A stretch of 64,000 nucleotides of DNA, taken from the NCBI GenBank assembly GCA_963082975.1, contig OY720344.1:12015580-12079579 (forward strand), in the 5' to 3' direction. The stretch comes from Labia minor (Eukaryota; Arthropoda; Insecta; Dermaptera; Spongiphoridae). A model generated the notes under the pieces. It had not been told where the DNA came from and searched no databases. It was given only the letters and a program-made list of their open reading frames with translations. Shown here in pieces: positions 1-12,405 of the stretch. The stretch's first letter is position 1; the number at the start of each line of letters is the position of its first letter. The position numbers and the translations under genes were made by a program.

Positions 1-125
1 GGCAGTCTGAGCAGGGAATCTCATAGACACCCAGACACTCATTGGGAACTATGTCTTTGGAAGTTCGGATTAGGTTGGGGAGTTTCATGTGGGTCTTAAA
101 AATGGGTTTGATCTCATTTCTGGAA
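1..125 (-). mobile_element. Penelope-like retroelement fragment (RT to GIY-YIG linker)
   Basis: Read on the minus strand, about 40 codons are open up to the window edge. They end in GVYEIPCSDC, the motif that opens the GIY-YIG endonuclease domain of Penelope-like elements; the preceding residues (KLPNLIRTSKD) fit the linker after the reverse transcriptase. The upstream RT part is replaced by a (TA)n run from about 128, and the endonuclease itself would lie left of the window. The family call is from memory of the motif; a host GIY-YIG gene is less likely. Confidence 0.6.
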
Positions 126-439
126 ATATATATATATATATATATATATACTTAAACTAGGTATCAATGTAAATGAATGTATAAATTCAACTTTTTGTCA
201 AACTAAAACACAAATAGAATTTAATTTAAATTCCATATTTTTTTTTTAATTGTCGTATTTATTCATGAATGCCATCACGAGTGTATGAATATATTATATC
301 AGTACATATTCTAATTTTGTTTTGTTTGAATTGAATGAAAGAGCAAATGTTTTATTTTGCTTTTGCTATTGAATGAATTGTGGGTGATGTCATTGGGAAA
401 ACGGCACCTGTTAATTATGAAAACAAAAGTTATGGTAGG
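126..439. other. AT-rich DNA, nothing recognised
   Basis: It holds a (TA)n microsatellite near 128-150, then AT-rich sequence with no codon bias or repeat match inside the window. Confidence 0.5.
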
Positions 440-660
440 GGAGACGGGAGGTAATCGAAGGTTACCTGGTCGCCTGTGTCATTCGAGGAAGGTGGATATC
501 CACGATGGATGGACTCGATGGACCTTCACGCCTCACTAAACGCCCCACCGAAAGTGAACCACCAACTCTTGGAGAATTAGCCTGGTGCAGATGGAGGGGG
601 AGGTTGTGACGTCACTCAATTTAATCAAGTGATCTTTCCAATTGAGTCTCCGCGTCTCGA
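440..660. other. GC-richer block of unknown role
   Basis: This block is clearly GC-richer than its surroundings and includes a perfect TGACGTCA-type site near 608. A plus-strand frame is open for about 60 codons to a stop near 609, but the peptide is not recognised and no convincing splice sites frame it. It could be a conserved noncoding element, an old transposon piece or an exon. I cannot choose between these. Confidence 0.25.
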
Positions 661-2095
661 TGGATACATGCCCTGGTATTCTCACTGATCGGATTATATT
701 CAATTATGTAAAAATGTGAGATTAAGTGGGAGAGATATGATGCCAAGGTTAACCGTATTTCAAACCTAATGAAACACAGATTATCATTTCTAATATTGAT
801 TTTTATCACCATTCATAGATTAGATAGAATTAATTTTTATTTTATATCTCTGTTTATACTATATACTATATACTCTCGTATCAATTGAATCAAAAAATAC
901 ACACGCTACTTTCTATAAAACAACTTCAATTTATAAAGAAAAGAATCAAATTAGTTTAAAATTCAATATAATTGATTTTAATATCAAAAAGAAAAAAAGA
1001 AAAAATAATTACAATTAAGAATATAAATCAAAATAATATGAAATATTCATAATATTTATTAAATTTATAAGTCCTAACATCTTTAAAAATTTTGAAAATG
1101 ATTATAATCATAATAAATATTTTAAAACAATTATTTTATAATATATTTATAATTTAATACCATAATAGAAATATTAGATTTCATAACCAAAATATTCTTT
1201 TTTTTTTTTTTTTGAAAAAGAGAGGAAGGAATAAAATAAAATTTCCATATATAATTTTTAACTGTATATTATAATTTTTTTCTTTTAAAGTGTAATTTTA
1301 TTTTAAGAAAAAAATTATACAATGGATAATAAGTTATGCACAAAGTATATAGACTAAATATATTTAATATTTATTATATATTATAGATTTTGAAAATATA
1401 TAATTAATTTTTCAAAACTTTATTAAAGAGTAAGTAATAGTTTTTTTTAAGTGAAAGTTTAAAAGTTTTTATTATATTTTTCTTTTAATTTCTAAAAAAT
1501 AATAGTATAAAATAATATTTTATACTTGGTTTCATTGAATAATAATAGAAATTTGTCAATGTTTATTTTTTTTAAATGAGGAATTTAAATTTATTATATA
1601 ACCAAAATCTATTTTTGTAAAAAATTAAGAGGGGTATATTTATAGTAAACATGGAAATGCTTTTATTAAAAAAAATTACAATATCATGACTGATTGGAAT
1701 AGAATGTTATGTTTTATCAATCCACCTACACTAGAAGAAAACAATTAATTACAAAAGCTCTTAAAAAACGAGGTATGTTCAATAAATAAATATTTTGCTT
1801 ATAATATTTATTTTAAGCCTCTCTGTGTCACCAAATTATGATTTTATTCAATTTTTAATGATTAATTTCTTTCAGAGTTACTTTATTTATTTTTTATTTT
1901 TAATTACTTTTCATTCATATTTCATTTCAAAATATATTTGTACTATTAAGTAAAACTCAAATTAATTATAAATTACAATTACAAATGATTAAAGAGTTAA
2001 AAATCGAAATCATAAATCTTTTATTTATAATTTGAATTCTTTATTTTTGCTATTCCTCTAGAATCTAAACCTGCTGAGATGAAATTTGACTAATT
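661..2095. other. AT-rich DNA, nothing recognised
   Basis: Long A/T runs and simple-sequence tracts only (for example poly-T at 1198-1213). The small open frames here are stop-free by chance and show no motif. Confidence 0.5.
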
Positions 2096-2099
2096 GTTT

Positions 2100-2304
2100 C
2101 TAAAACGTGAAGCTTCAGGGATTTGCATGACACTTTGCCAGTGGATTCCTTTATTAATTCCAAAGAAACTTTCTTTATACAATATTTCTCGGTCTCTTAT
2201 AGTTTACGAGATAAAAATTATTAAAATTTACATATAAATTCATTAACCTTCAATTTAGCTACCGGGTTTTATTATTTGACTAGCAGAGGGCTCCACTAAT
2301 TTTC
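2100..2304 (+). repeat. Left arm of an imperfect inverted repeat flanking HINE-B1
   Basis: The stretch from GAAGCTTCAGGGA through CCAGTGGATTCC and AATTCCAAAGAAAC to GAGATAAAAATTATT recurs in inverted orientation at 3005-3230. Similarity weakens after about 2235 but resumes at CACTAATTTTCG near 2293-2304. The arms enclose the family B element at 2315-2930, which appears to have inserted between them. Confidence 0.6.
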
Positions 2305-2314
2305 GTTGTTTTTT

Positions 2315-2930
2315 ACCGACCGACGATAGTAAGGGAGGTATTGTTTTCACACCAAATTTCACATGTGGAGATTTTTACATATCTCCACGAATCATGCATT
2401 TTCTTAACAGAAAAAAGTATTTTTAGCATGATGTCTGTCCGTCCGTATAGATGTGTACAGCCTGAACGGCTCAACCAATTTTGATGAAATTTGGTATATT
2501 TACTTAAGGCATCAGTATGATGAATCGATCAACTTTTGGTGCAAATCCGGAAACCGGAAGTGGTACTATTAGCGATCGAAGGGAAGGGTTATTTTCACAC
2601 CAAATTTCACATGAGGAGATTTTTTTACATATCACCACGAATGTATTGGTTTTATCCTCGGGAAAAATCATCTTCATTATGTTTTTCTTAATTTAAAATT
2701 ATGTGACGTCACCCAGCCCTTCATGACGTCACAGTCTCCTTATTATGATCACGGGCAACGCCGGCTACTTCAGCTATATATTAAAAATAAAATAAAATTA
2801 AAAATATTTATGTTATATGCCTATCTGTTTTTTATTAGATTAATAGATATATTAAAATTATTTGAAATTGTTTCTGTAGCTGGAAATTAATTTATTTCAA
2901 ACCGTTCGGACCTAGCCACAGGTCAACTTA
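2315..2930 (+). mobile_element. HINE family B copy 1 (Helentron-type non-autonomous)
   Basis: The 5' end is ACCGACCGACGAT. A degenerate partner lies near the 3' end (about 2901), followed by the hairpin ACCTAGCCACAGGT-type sequence. A short GTCCGTCCG tract sits at 2437-2446. The 5' terminal block is repeated internally at about 2568-2645. Two TGACGTCA palindromes occur near 2703-2732. No coding capacity. Confidence 0.75.
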
Positions 2931-3004
2931 TTTATTAGTTCGATTCGGATATATGAAAATTAAAAAAATATTTAATTAAATAATTTTTCTATATCCAAAC
3001 CAAA

Positions 3005-3230
3005 CCGAAAATTAGTGAATAAGTGAATAATTAGTGAATTAGTCAATAAAACATTATTAAATGGCTGCTTACTGGTAACTAGTTTATCTGTCAATCTTTA
3101 ATAATTTTTATCTCCTAAACTAGAAGAGACCGGCAAATATTGCGTAAGAAAAGTTTCTTTGGAATTAATAAAATAATCTACTGGCAAAATTTCATCCAAT
3201 TCCCTGAAGCTTTCCATTTTGTAAATAATT
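3005..3230 (-). repeat. Right arm of the inverted repeat flanking HINE-B1
   Basis: This is the reverse complement of the arm at 2100-2304: AATAATTTTTATCTCC, GTTTCTTTGGAATTAATA and TTCCCTGAAGCTT correspond in order. Identity by eye is roughly four in five over the best 130 bases, so the foldback is older than a perfect hairpin. Confidence 0.6.
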
Positions 3231-4270
3231 TCCAAATTTTCTATTTATATTTATAATTTAAATGAAATATTTTTTATTTTAAATATTTAACAAGATGTTA
3301 TGTATAAGTTCTGACTTCCCGTTTTGTAAACAATTACCGAAATTTATTTTTTTACAATTTTTTTATATAATCAGTAATCATTAAGTAATTAAAGAAAATT
3401 TAGTATAGATGTAATTTTTTGAACCTTTTAGTTTTCATATATTTAAATACTTCTTTAAGCTCATTCGATATATTCTAATTTTTCTACAATCTATTGATAT
3501 AATAGAAATACAAAACAAAATAATAATAATAATTCATTAAAAATAATCATATAAATATTTAATTATCTTAAATTGTTACGAAAAAGAAGTTTTATGATTT
3601 ATCTATATAATGCAAATAAAATTAAAATTTAGATATTACTATGTAATTTAAAAGTATCTTTTTCTATCATTCTCGTGACTCATTGCAACCCACACCATTG
3701 ATTGAATGTTATTTCCTTAAAGGGAGACTTCTTCATTCCTCCACGTGGGCTTTCTTTACAGTTCCAGCTTATTGAAAAATTTATTAGTCACTAAATTAAA
3801 TCCAAATCTTTCTTCTATCATTTTTTTTATATTTCTTATCATTTTATATTATTTATTTATTTATATACTTATGTATTCTATTGTATTATATAGTGTTCTT
3901 TAATAATAGCGTTCCGTTTTAAAATTATCAACACATCATATAAGTACAATGAGGAATATTATCAATATTGTTTGCGATGACCTATTTATATGTAAGATCA
4001 ATTTTCTACACTTCATTTTCCACTTCTCAAATTATTGTATTTTGTGAAATTATTAGTACCAACTATATAATCAAATTTACTAAAATAATAATAATAGTAT
4101 TTTCATGGTCTTAAATAAGTATTTTTTAAATTCTTTCTTTTCTAGGTGACTGTAAGATTTCCATGAAATTTTATAATCGAGCAAAAATAATTCACTGACT
4201 GAAATTCATTCGATTCATAGACAAACAAAATAATTCAATTAATTTTGGTGTGTCTAAATTCTTTCGTCTC
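3231..4270. other. AT-rich DNA, nothing recognised
   Basis: No coding signal or repeat relationship to the rest of the window was found. A slightly GC-richer patch lies at 3665-3770. Confidence 0.5.
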
Positions 4271-4886
4271 TATTTTTTCGCCAGAGATAGTATTGCTATC
4301 ACGAAAATTTTCGATGTCAAGATTTTGATGTTTTTATACGTTTTGAAGGTTCCTGAATCATTTTCACTAAGGTTGAGAAAAATGTCTGTATGTGTGAATG
4401 TATGTAACCAAGATTACGCAAAAACCGTTTGAGCTATAATCATGAAATTTGGTACATGGGCAGTATTCAAAATTCATAGTTTTCTATCAACTTTTGAGAA
4501 ATGTAGCTCAACCGGAAGAGGGTCATTACTTACAACGTTTTGATTTTTTTTCTTCTAAAGTGACCGTAAAAATAGAGATATTTAATTGATAATTTTTCAC
4601 ATGATTAATAATTGTATAAAACTGCTATATATAGAATTTCAGCTTGATTGAATCGTTAAAAGTACCGGAATTAATTTTTTAACATTGCAAATCGCACGCG
4701 CCAACACGTGACGTGTGTGTGTGTGTGTGTGTGTGGTGCCATCAACAAAGTTCCAAACATGCGCTGGTTTAATAAATATTATTTATTATTTTTAATTTAT
4801 AATTAATTAAATTTAATTTAAATATAATATATTATGTTATTTAATCCAATTCAAACTGCGAGATAGTCGACTGGAGACACTCCAGC
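4271..4886 (+). mobile_element. HINE family A copy 1
   Basis: Nearly full length, but the first bases of the 5' inverted repeat are mutated (TATTTTTTCGCC in place of ACTATCTCGCC). The 3' end keeps GCGAGATAGTCG and the GGAGACACTCC hairpin. A (GT)n run lies near 4713-4733 rather than at the usual 5' position. The open frame over its 5' part comes from the repeat and is not a gene. Confidence 0.8.
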
Positions 4887-6079
4887 TAATTTTTATTTTC
4901 ATATTTGATTTTAAAGTTAAATTTTATCTTATATTATCCTACTATATAATAATAAAAAAATATCGAGCTTAAATAAATTTTAATTAATAATTAAAATTTT
5001 TCTATAAAAATAAATAATGAAATTTTAATGAAATTAAAAATTATTCCTTATATTTTTATTTTATAAATTATCTACCTACATAATCACTTTATGATAATAA
5101 AAAAATAATATTATTAGACTTTTTATTTATTTATGAATTAACCAATTTATAAATTTGTATAATAAGGAATAATTTTAAAAATCATTCAATTGGATTAACT
5201 AAATAAAAATATTTTAATCTAATTAATCAAGGATCTCGGGTTACTGATTATAATTGACTTTTTTCTAGCATAATTATTTTTATCTTATCTTTTAGTTAGT
5301 AATCGATTAATGTATACATAAATTAATATCGATTGTAAGTTTGCTTTCATTTAACATAACAACATTCCTTGTGTATGTACATATGAATAAATATGTTACG
5401 TAGTTTATTTTAGTTGAATAAATTTAAATTATATATTAAAAAAATTTAATAAATGTAAAATAAAAATGGTTCATAATTGTTTGAAACTCTTCATTCTCAC
5501 GACTAACTAAATTAGTATTCATGTGGTATATTTAAAATTATTTAGCATGTTCATTATATTTAAAAAAAAAAATAATTCAAAATCAAGTTTTTCATTAAAT
5601 AATAAAGAAATATTTCTTACATTTAAATAATTAAATAAATTTTTTTTAATATTTGATAGTATTTCTTTGTTTTAATAAAAATCAAGACATGTATCTAAAA
5701 ATAAGGAACTTCCTTTAATTTACTTTTGTCTTTAATGAACTTTCATTTTTAGAAACATTTATTATATTAAGTGTTGATTTTTTTTCTAATCTGATTAATA
5801 TATTGCAAAACAATATAATAATATTTTATAAATAAGATTTTGAGATACTAAGTGAAATTTAATATAATTAGTAATTAAATCACATTATTAATTTTTTTTC
5901 CTCAAAATTGTTAAATATTTCATAAAAATAATTTAATTTCTAGGCATTTAATATTTATAAAATTGGATAGATGATTGACTGACTTTGGTACATTGTATGA
6001 AAGAACATGTCCGTTGTCATCTAAGCGGGGTAGAAGTATTGTATGATGAGTACAACGGATCCTTTCAATATTTAGATAG
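4887..6079. other. AT-rich DNA, nothing recognised
   Basis: Only A/T-rich sequence without motif. 5990-6060 is less AT-rich but matches nothing I recognise. Confidence 0.5.
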
Positions 6080-6575
6080 ATATTGTTTTCACACCCAATT
6101 TCACATGTGGAGATTTTTACATATCTCTACGAATCATGCAATTTGTTAACAGAAAAAAGTATTTTTAGCATGATGTTTGTCCGTCTGTCCGTTGTGTGTC
6201 CATATAGACGTGTAACGGCTCAACGGATTTTAATTTGGTATATTTACTTAATGCATCAGCAGCATGAATTCATCAATTTTTTGTGTATATCCGGAAAACA
6301 GGAGTGGTAGTTTATAAAGTATTAATTTTATATTCATTGTCGGAAAATATTACACTTAAAATTAGTAGTTTAAATTAATAATTATATATAAGTAATTAAA
6401 CTAAATAAACTAATAAAAACTAAAAATAAAAACCAATATAATATAATTTAGTCATTTTAAATCAAGTTTTAAAAATATATTTTTTTGATATTATACTTTA
6501 TATATAATGTTTTTCGGAAATTAATTTATTTCAAATCGTCAGTTGGTTCTGTGCCTGGCCACAGCTCATTTTTTG
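6080..6575 (+). mobile_element. HINE family B copy 2 (subfamily B-prime, 5' truncated)
   Basis: It starts at the TTGTTTTCACACC block without the ACCGACCGACGAT terminus. It contains GTCCGTCTGTCC and ends with a degenerate ATCGTCGGTCGGT followed by the CTGTGCCTGGCCACAG hairpin. This 3' hairpin variant marks a subfamily shared with copies 3, 7 and 8. Confidence 0.7.
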
Positions 6576-6730
6576 ATCCAAGTTCAAGTACATAGCTTCC
6601 CAATTTAAACTCTGTGGACAGGGTAGATCTTGTTTCTATAGAACTAGCTAGAGAGAAATTCCTTTACCAAACTTGGGACTTGAATTTGAGACTATTTTGA
6701 GTTTGAGAGACAAGCGAGCCCCCTCCCCCT
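6576..6730 (-). mobile_element. tRNA-derived SINE, degraded copy
   Basis: It directly follows a HINE 3' end. Blocks AGCTTCCCAATTT, GAACTAGCTAGAGAGAAATT and CTTGGGACTTGAATTTGAGA align in order with the better SINE copies at 8690, 45330 and 49121. The tRNA B box is recognisable on the minus strand but mutated. Confidence 0.5.
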
Positions 6731-7550
6731 TAAACTGACGTATTTTAATGATATAGACCTTAATACAAGTAATTTGATCATTTCAAATTGTGTTCAAAAT
6801 AAGAAGTATAATATTGTATAGTCTTACTAGTATTAATAATGTTCTAGTCATGCACTTAAAAAAATCTCTTTAAATAATTCTTCAGATTATTAGAATATTA
6901 AACTAGATCAGCACAATTGAAGAGAATATTTTTTTTATTGTATATAATTAAAATGAAATGAAATAATTGCAAGTTGGTAAATTATAGTAATAAAATATTA
7001 ATTTATATAGAAAAATAATTGACATTGAATTCCTTATTGAGATAATAAAGAATATTTCAGTCAAATTTCCTTCTACCTGTTGATCATCTCTCATACAATT
7101 TCAGCTGATTAACATGACCTACCTCAACTTTGTGAATTAATTAAAAGATACGAAATTAAAATATTATTTTTACTATTTATTATTTTCAAATTACAATGAA
7201 TAATATATTTTGTTTGTATTTATTTTATTATTGTATTTAAATGAAAACAGTGATATTCGTTCATTATAACAAGTACCTGGTTCAACGAGCCGCCGCTCGG
7301 TCATTAAAAAAAGTAATCCTTATTATCGGGTTTGGCTGATAATATTAATACCTGATGAACCGAGTCGCCATTCAAATAATTTAAAAGAACATAAATAAAA
7401 AAAACTAGTCATAAAACATATAGCCCTTAATCGTACGTATTAATGCACTGAAATACAGAAAAGTATGGCCTGTGGATATAACATAATATATATTTCGTAA
7501 TTTGATTTCATTTATATTTATAATATTTTGTACTTAAGGAAGCGCTGTCT
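6731..7550. other. AT-rich DNA with a short direct repeat pair
   Basis: Two related blocks starting TACCTG and containing a CGAG..GCC core lie at about 7275-7308 and 7350-7382. Otherwise I see no coding or repeat signal. Confidence 0.35.
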
Positions 7551-7745
7551 GACGTAGTTGCTGACGTCATTCAATTTTCCTATTTTAAATTAGGGGTAAA
7601 CTAATAAAGGTGATTTTGTCCCGAGACTGAATCCAATACAGATCGATTTTTCTTTATAAAAATTATCTATGGTGTGAATTTCAAAAAAATCCTTTGAGCG
7701 GTTTATTATTTCAAAAATACAACTATATATACATTTTTGTTAGTA
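7550..7745 (-). repeat. Family C repeat, copy 1 (unclassified)
   Basis: On the minus strand this reads AAACCGCTC, then TTTTTTTGAAATTCACACCA, then TTTATAAAGAAAAATCGA, then a TGACGTCA-like site. The same order occurs on the plus strand at 15045-15425. Termini are not clear; the phrasing resembles HINE families A and B but no inverted ends are visible. Confidence 0.45.
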
Positions 7746-7984
7746 TAATAATTTAATAATAAGATTGATTATTATATTATTTTTCCTAATCGGTTTAAAC
7801 TAATTATGAGAGTAAATAAAAAATTCTTAATTAAAATTTTTTTAACGGCATTCATATGTAAAATTATTTTCATAGTATATATTTATTAAATAATTTTGTT
7901 GAAATAAGTAGCAGTCTTGAATAAATATATTTATACGAGTATTTTAGATCATATTTCAAAGAACACTCATTTTTTTTTGGTGGT

Positions 7985-8127
7985 AAAAAGTCTTGTAAAG
8001 AAAGTTCGAATGTTTATTTTGGTCCGCTTCTCGGTTGTGTCTACTGCTTTCACTCAAACCTAGATGCGAAACAGACGAGAGCAGCCAACATAATTGGAGA
8101 CGACAGCCTGATTAACTACCGACAATG
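7985..8127 (+). mobile_element. LINE reverse transcriptase C-terminal remnant
   Basis: One frame reads FGPLLGCVYCFHSNLD and continues into KQTRAANIIGDDSLINYR. This follows the pattern after the RT domain of jockey/I-type LINEs (RPLLEY..VW....LD..Q.RAARIIGD.SLT). It is short, degraded and AT-flanked. The subfamily cannot be assigned. Confidence 0.55.
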
Positions 8128-8689
8128 ATGAAAATTGTTTTTTATTAGAAATACAAAAAAAAATGGTATATTTAAGCCCTTTCGGAAGCGATTCCAATGA
8201 CGTGAAAGTCACTTTAAAGCGAGTAGAAAAATATTAATAATAAAAAACAAAAATAATTATAAAAAAAACAAAACATTGAAGATCTTGCAATCAGGAAAGA
8301 AATTAGCGTACCTAAATAAATCAAGTTTTTTATATTTTCCGGACGCTACGAATACAAATGCAAATTTGAGAGAAAAAAAAAGATTTTAGAATATTTCTTT
8401 ATGATTTCTTTTCGGTTTCATCATTTGGATGACTTATTTTTTATGATTGATTTATTTATTAAAAAAAATATAATAATAAGAAATCAGATTAAAGATTAGT
8501 TTTACTATTTACTTATTAGTAAAATATATATTTATTAGTTTTTATAAATAACAATATTATATTTAAGAAATTGTATCAAATGTATTTTTTCTATTCTTTT
8601 ATATTGATTAATTATAATGAGTTAAAGTTTTAATATAAAAATCTAAAGTTGAGTAAAGTTTAAGTAATTTTTAAATATTTCATCTTAAA
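8128..8689. other. AT-rich DNA, nothing recognised
   Basis: A and T runs with no feature I can support. Confidence 0.5.
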
Positions 8690-8856
8690 TACACATCGGG
8701 TCCGCTATCAAGTAGCTTTCCCAAATTTGATCCCGGAGGCTGGGTTGACTCCGTCCTATATACCGCAGCTAGAGAAATTCCCTTGCCAGGCTTGGAACTT
8801 GAATCCGGGACCACGAGAATGGGAGCGAGCTACGCTATTGTGACTAACAAACAATT
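8690..8856 (-). mobile_element. tRNA-derived SINE copy 2
   Basis: It shares CCCGGAGGCTGGGTTGACTC, CGCAGCTAGAGAAATTCCC and GAATGGGAGCGAGCTACG with the copy at 45330. The minus strand carries a B-box-like GGATTCAAGTTCC (8793-8805), and the head resembles a tRNA with its pol III promoter. Non-coding; mobilised by LINE enzymes in such families. Confidence 0.65.
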
Positions 8857-9370
8857 TTACTTATGTTATATTATATCCTATGATTTATTCTAAAAATTTT
8901 CAGCTTTATGGTTAAATAAATTTAGAATGTTATTATATTAAAAAAAAATAGAAGATAATTCTCACCTTTAAACATGATTAATAAATAACGATTCACGTAG
9001 ATACTTGAAATTTTTATATTAGGAATTATAATTTTTTTTTTATAAAGTTTAAAATCATGATTTTATCAATAATTATCATTTTATTAAATTAAAATACTTT
9101 TTATAAAATAAAAATACCACTGACTCGAAACATCTTATTTATTATATTTGATTTTAACGAGAAATAATTATCGCGATTTCGTATTTTGTGTATTTCATAT
9201 TGGATATCAACAAAATATATAATTAAAAAATACACACCACCAACCATTCAAATCATTTTGATTCATTATAAATTATTATTATTATTTCTATTAAATAATA
9301 TTTACATTCACACATCGTTTATTATTTTTGAGACCTTGGTTACTTTATAAATAAAATTATAAAAAATTTT
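8857..9370. other. AT-rich DNA, nothing recognised
   Basis: No motif or repeat relationship seen. Confidence 0.5.
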
Positions 9371-9946
9371 ACTATCTCGCCAGAGATAGTATTGCGATCA
9401 CGAAAATTTTGATGTTTTTATACGTTTTGAAGCTTCCTGAAACATTTTCACTAAGGTTGAGAAAAATGTGTGTATGTATGTAGACAAGATTACGCAAAAA
9501 CGGTTTGAGCTAGAATCATGAAATTAGGTACATGGGCATTATTCAAAATTCGTAGTTTTCTATTAACTTTTGAGAAATGTAGCTCAACCGTAAGAGGGTC
9601 ATTACTTACAACTTTTTTATTTTTTTTCCTCTAAAGTGACCGTAAAAATAAAGATATATGTTTGATAATTTTTCACATGATTAAAAATTGTATAAAACTG
9701 CTATATATAGAATTTAAGCTTCATTGAATCACTGAAAGTACCAGAATTAATTTTTTAACACTGCAAATCTCACGCGCCAACACGTGACGTGGTGCCATCA
9801 ACAAAGAGCCAAACATGCGCTTGTTTAATAAATAATATTTATTTATTTTAATTTCTAATTTCTAATTAATTAAATTTAATTTAAATATAATATATGTTAT
9901 TTAATCCAATTCGAATTGCGAGATAGTCGAGTGGAGACACTCCAGC
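9371..9946 (+). mobile_element. HINE family A copy 2
   Basis: Full-length copy with the intact 5' palindrome ACTATCTCGCCAGAGATAGT, a shortened microsatellite (GTGTGTATGTATGTAG), the CACGTGACGTG block, and the 3' GCGAGATAGT partner followed by the GGAGACACTCC hairpin. It sits between T-runs. Confidence 0.85.
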
Positions 9947-10796
9947 TTATTTTTAATATGTTTGCACTTTAGAATTTAAGGTCAAAGTTCAATCTTAATA
10001 AATTGTTTGATAAAAAGTGAAAAATACATTAAATTAAAATGTGTCTAGCAAAGAGCTTTGTTTCCATTACACTTTTAAAAACAAGTCTCATTTGTTATTT
10101 AATAAATAATATTTATTTATTTTAATTTATAATTTAGAATCAAAATTTTTCATAATATATAAGAGATGAAATTTGTAGAATAAAATTCTTTATAAATTAT
10201 ATCATAGACATTTTTGTTTTAGTTTAGGGAATAAGTATGGCAATTATACTTTGATATGGATATATAATATATATTTATATATAAATATATTTAAGCGAAA
10301 ATGTTGTCAGGTTTGCCCTCCATATTAGAAGCATAAATATAAAATTTAGTTATGTTTGCTTTTACCGTTGTTGTAGTTCACAATATTTCTGTCATACTCA
10401 CACAACAAAAAAGTTTTTTAAGATTGAAAAGTAATAATAATTTTTTTTTAAGTTAATATAATATAGATATAGAGAACAAAATTAATCTTAAAAAATAAAG
10501 AAAACTTATGTTTTATAAAATATATGATTTCCTTCACATTTTCTAACAGAAATGAAATTGACTTTAATTCTAGCTCAGGTATTCTATTAACGAATGCGAA
10601 TGCTATCTCACAATATTTGACCCAGAAAAATTCCACCTCGTTTTAAATAGGACGTTAAATCTTTTATAGGGGCTACATACAGATAATCTACATTAGTTTC
10701 ATTTCAATTTACATTAGTCGAATATTTTAAAATTTTTATAAATACTCACTATAAAGAGAGGAAGTAGAACTTAAAAAAGTTCTTTAAAAAATAAGG
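9947..10796. other. AT-rich DNA, nothing recognised
   Basis: A 62-codon minus frame at 10448-10636 has no domain, no neighbours and AT-driven composition. I do not call it a gene. Confidence 0.45.
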
Positions 10797-11394
10797 TGGA
10801 GTGTCTCCACTCGACTATCTCGCAAATTTGAATTGGATTAATTAACATATATTATATTTAAATTAAATTTAATTAATTATAAATTAAAATTAATAAATAA
10901 TATTTATTAAACCAGCGCATGTTTGGCTCTTTGTTGATGGCTCCACGTCACGTGCGGGCGAGTGATTTGCAGTCGAGTTAAAAAATTAATTCCGGTACTT
11001 TCGGCGATTCAAATGAAGCTAAAATTCTATATATAGCAGTTTTATACAATTATTAATCATGTGAAAAACTATCAAACATATATTTTTATTTTTACGGTCA
11101 CTTTAGAGGAAAAAAAATCAAAACGTTGTAAGTAATGACCCTCTTCCGGTTGAGCTACATTTCTCAAAAGTTGATAGAAAACTACGAATTTTGAATAATG
11201 CCCATTTACCAAAATTCATTATTCTAGCTCAAACCGTTTTTGAGTAATCTTGTCTACATACATACACACATACTACACACACATTTATCTCAACCTTAGT
11301 GAAAATGTTTCAGGAACCTTCAAAACGTATAAAAACATCAAAATCTGGACATCGAAAATTTTCGTGATCGCAATACTATCTGTGGTGAGATAGT
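10797..11394 (-). mobile_element. HINE family A copy 3
   Basis: Inverted relative to copy 2. The hairpin end is at the left (GGAGTGTCTCC, then GACTATCTCGC) and the 5' terminus at the right (ACTATCTGTGGTGAGATAGT, loop mutated). It lies about 850 bp from copy 2 in opposite orientation. Confidence 0.85.
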
Positions 11395-11468
11395 AAAATA
11401 ACCACAAAAACAAATAATATTTATTTTTATAAATAAATATATATAGAGCAAAGAGGAGTATTAAATAT

Positions 11469-11510
<42 letters not shown>

Positions 11511-12405
11511 TTATATATAAATATATTTGGTTTGTGGTTATAGTGAAAACTCAATAGGTAAGAGAGATTTCAGATGATCAAATGAAGAAGTCAGGTGTTT
11601 ATATCTCTATAAAGTTGTTTTTTTTGGGAAATTCTTTAAAAAATTCGAAATTTGTTGAATATTTAAAATTTATTTTGAGAATTTATATATGAGCATGGAA
11701 AAATTTTCATTATCCTAAATTTTTTTTTAATTTTGTGAAACTCTACTTATATCTAAGTCTTTTTTTTATATTTTATTCACATTTATAATTTTTTATTAGG
11801 TTTTGAATATTCACCCCCCCTCTCTTTATCGTTACAGGAATTTATCCAATCTATTTCACCTTTTATCGATATATAGCCTTGACACAAATATTATATATTA
11901 TTTTGGATACAATTTCTAAACTATCGTATATATTTATCGTACTTTTTTATTTACCTTTTCAAAAGGAAACATTAAAATTAATTTCTATTTAATTAACTAA
12001 TTAATTAATTAATTTTATTTTAAAGGATTTCTCTAAGGGTTGATATTATAATTACTAATTAATATATAATAGGGATGTTTTTTTTGTTTGAATTTTATTT
12101 TTCTTTTTTAAGCAAAGGTTAATGAGGCTTTCAATTCCCACAACGACTCTTCCATTTACATATCATTTTATCTATCACTGTAAATTTAAAGTATATTTCC
12201 AGTAAGTAATTATGCTGATTTTCTTTGAGAATTCGAACAAATCTCTCAAGGTTATATAATTGTGCAATTAAGTTATCACAAAGGTTAATGACTTTGCCTT
12301 GTTCAAGTTAATTCTTTTAAAATTCTAATATATTCGTACAATATAGAATATATATATATATATATTTAAAAATTTATTAAAAATTTTCTACCAAATAATG
12401 CAGGA
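11395..12405. repeat. AT-rich DNA with compound microsatellite
   Basis: A (TA)n-(GA)n compound run lies at about 11469-11510, a poly-C tract near 11814-11820 and AATT repeats near 11990-12010. No gene signal. Confidence 0.5.
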
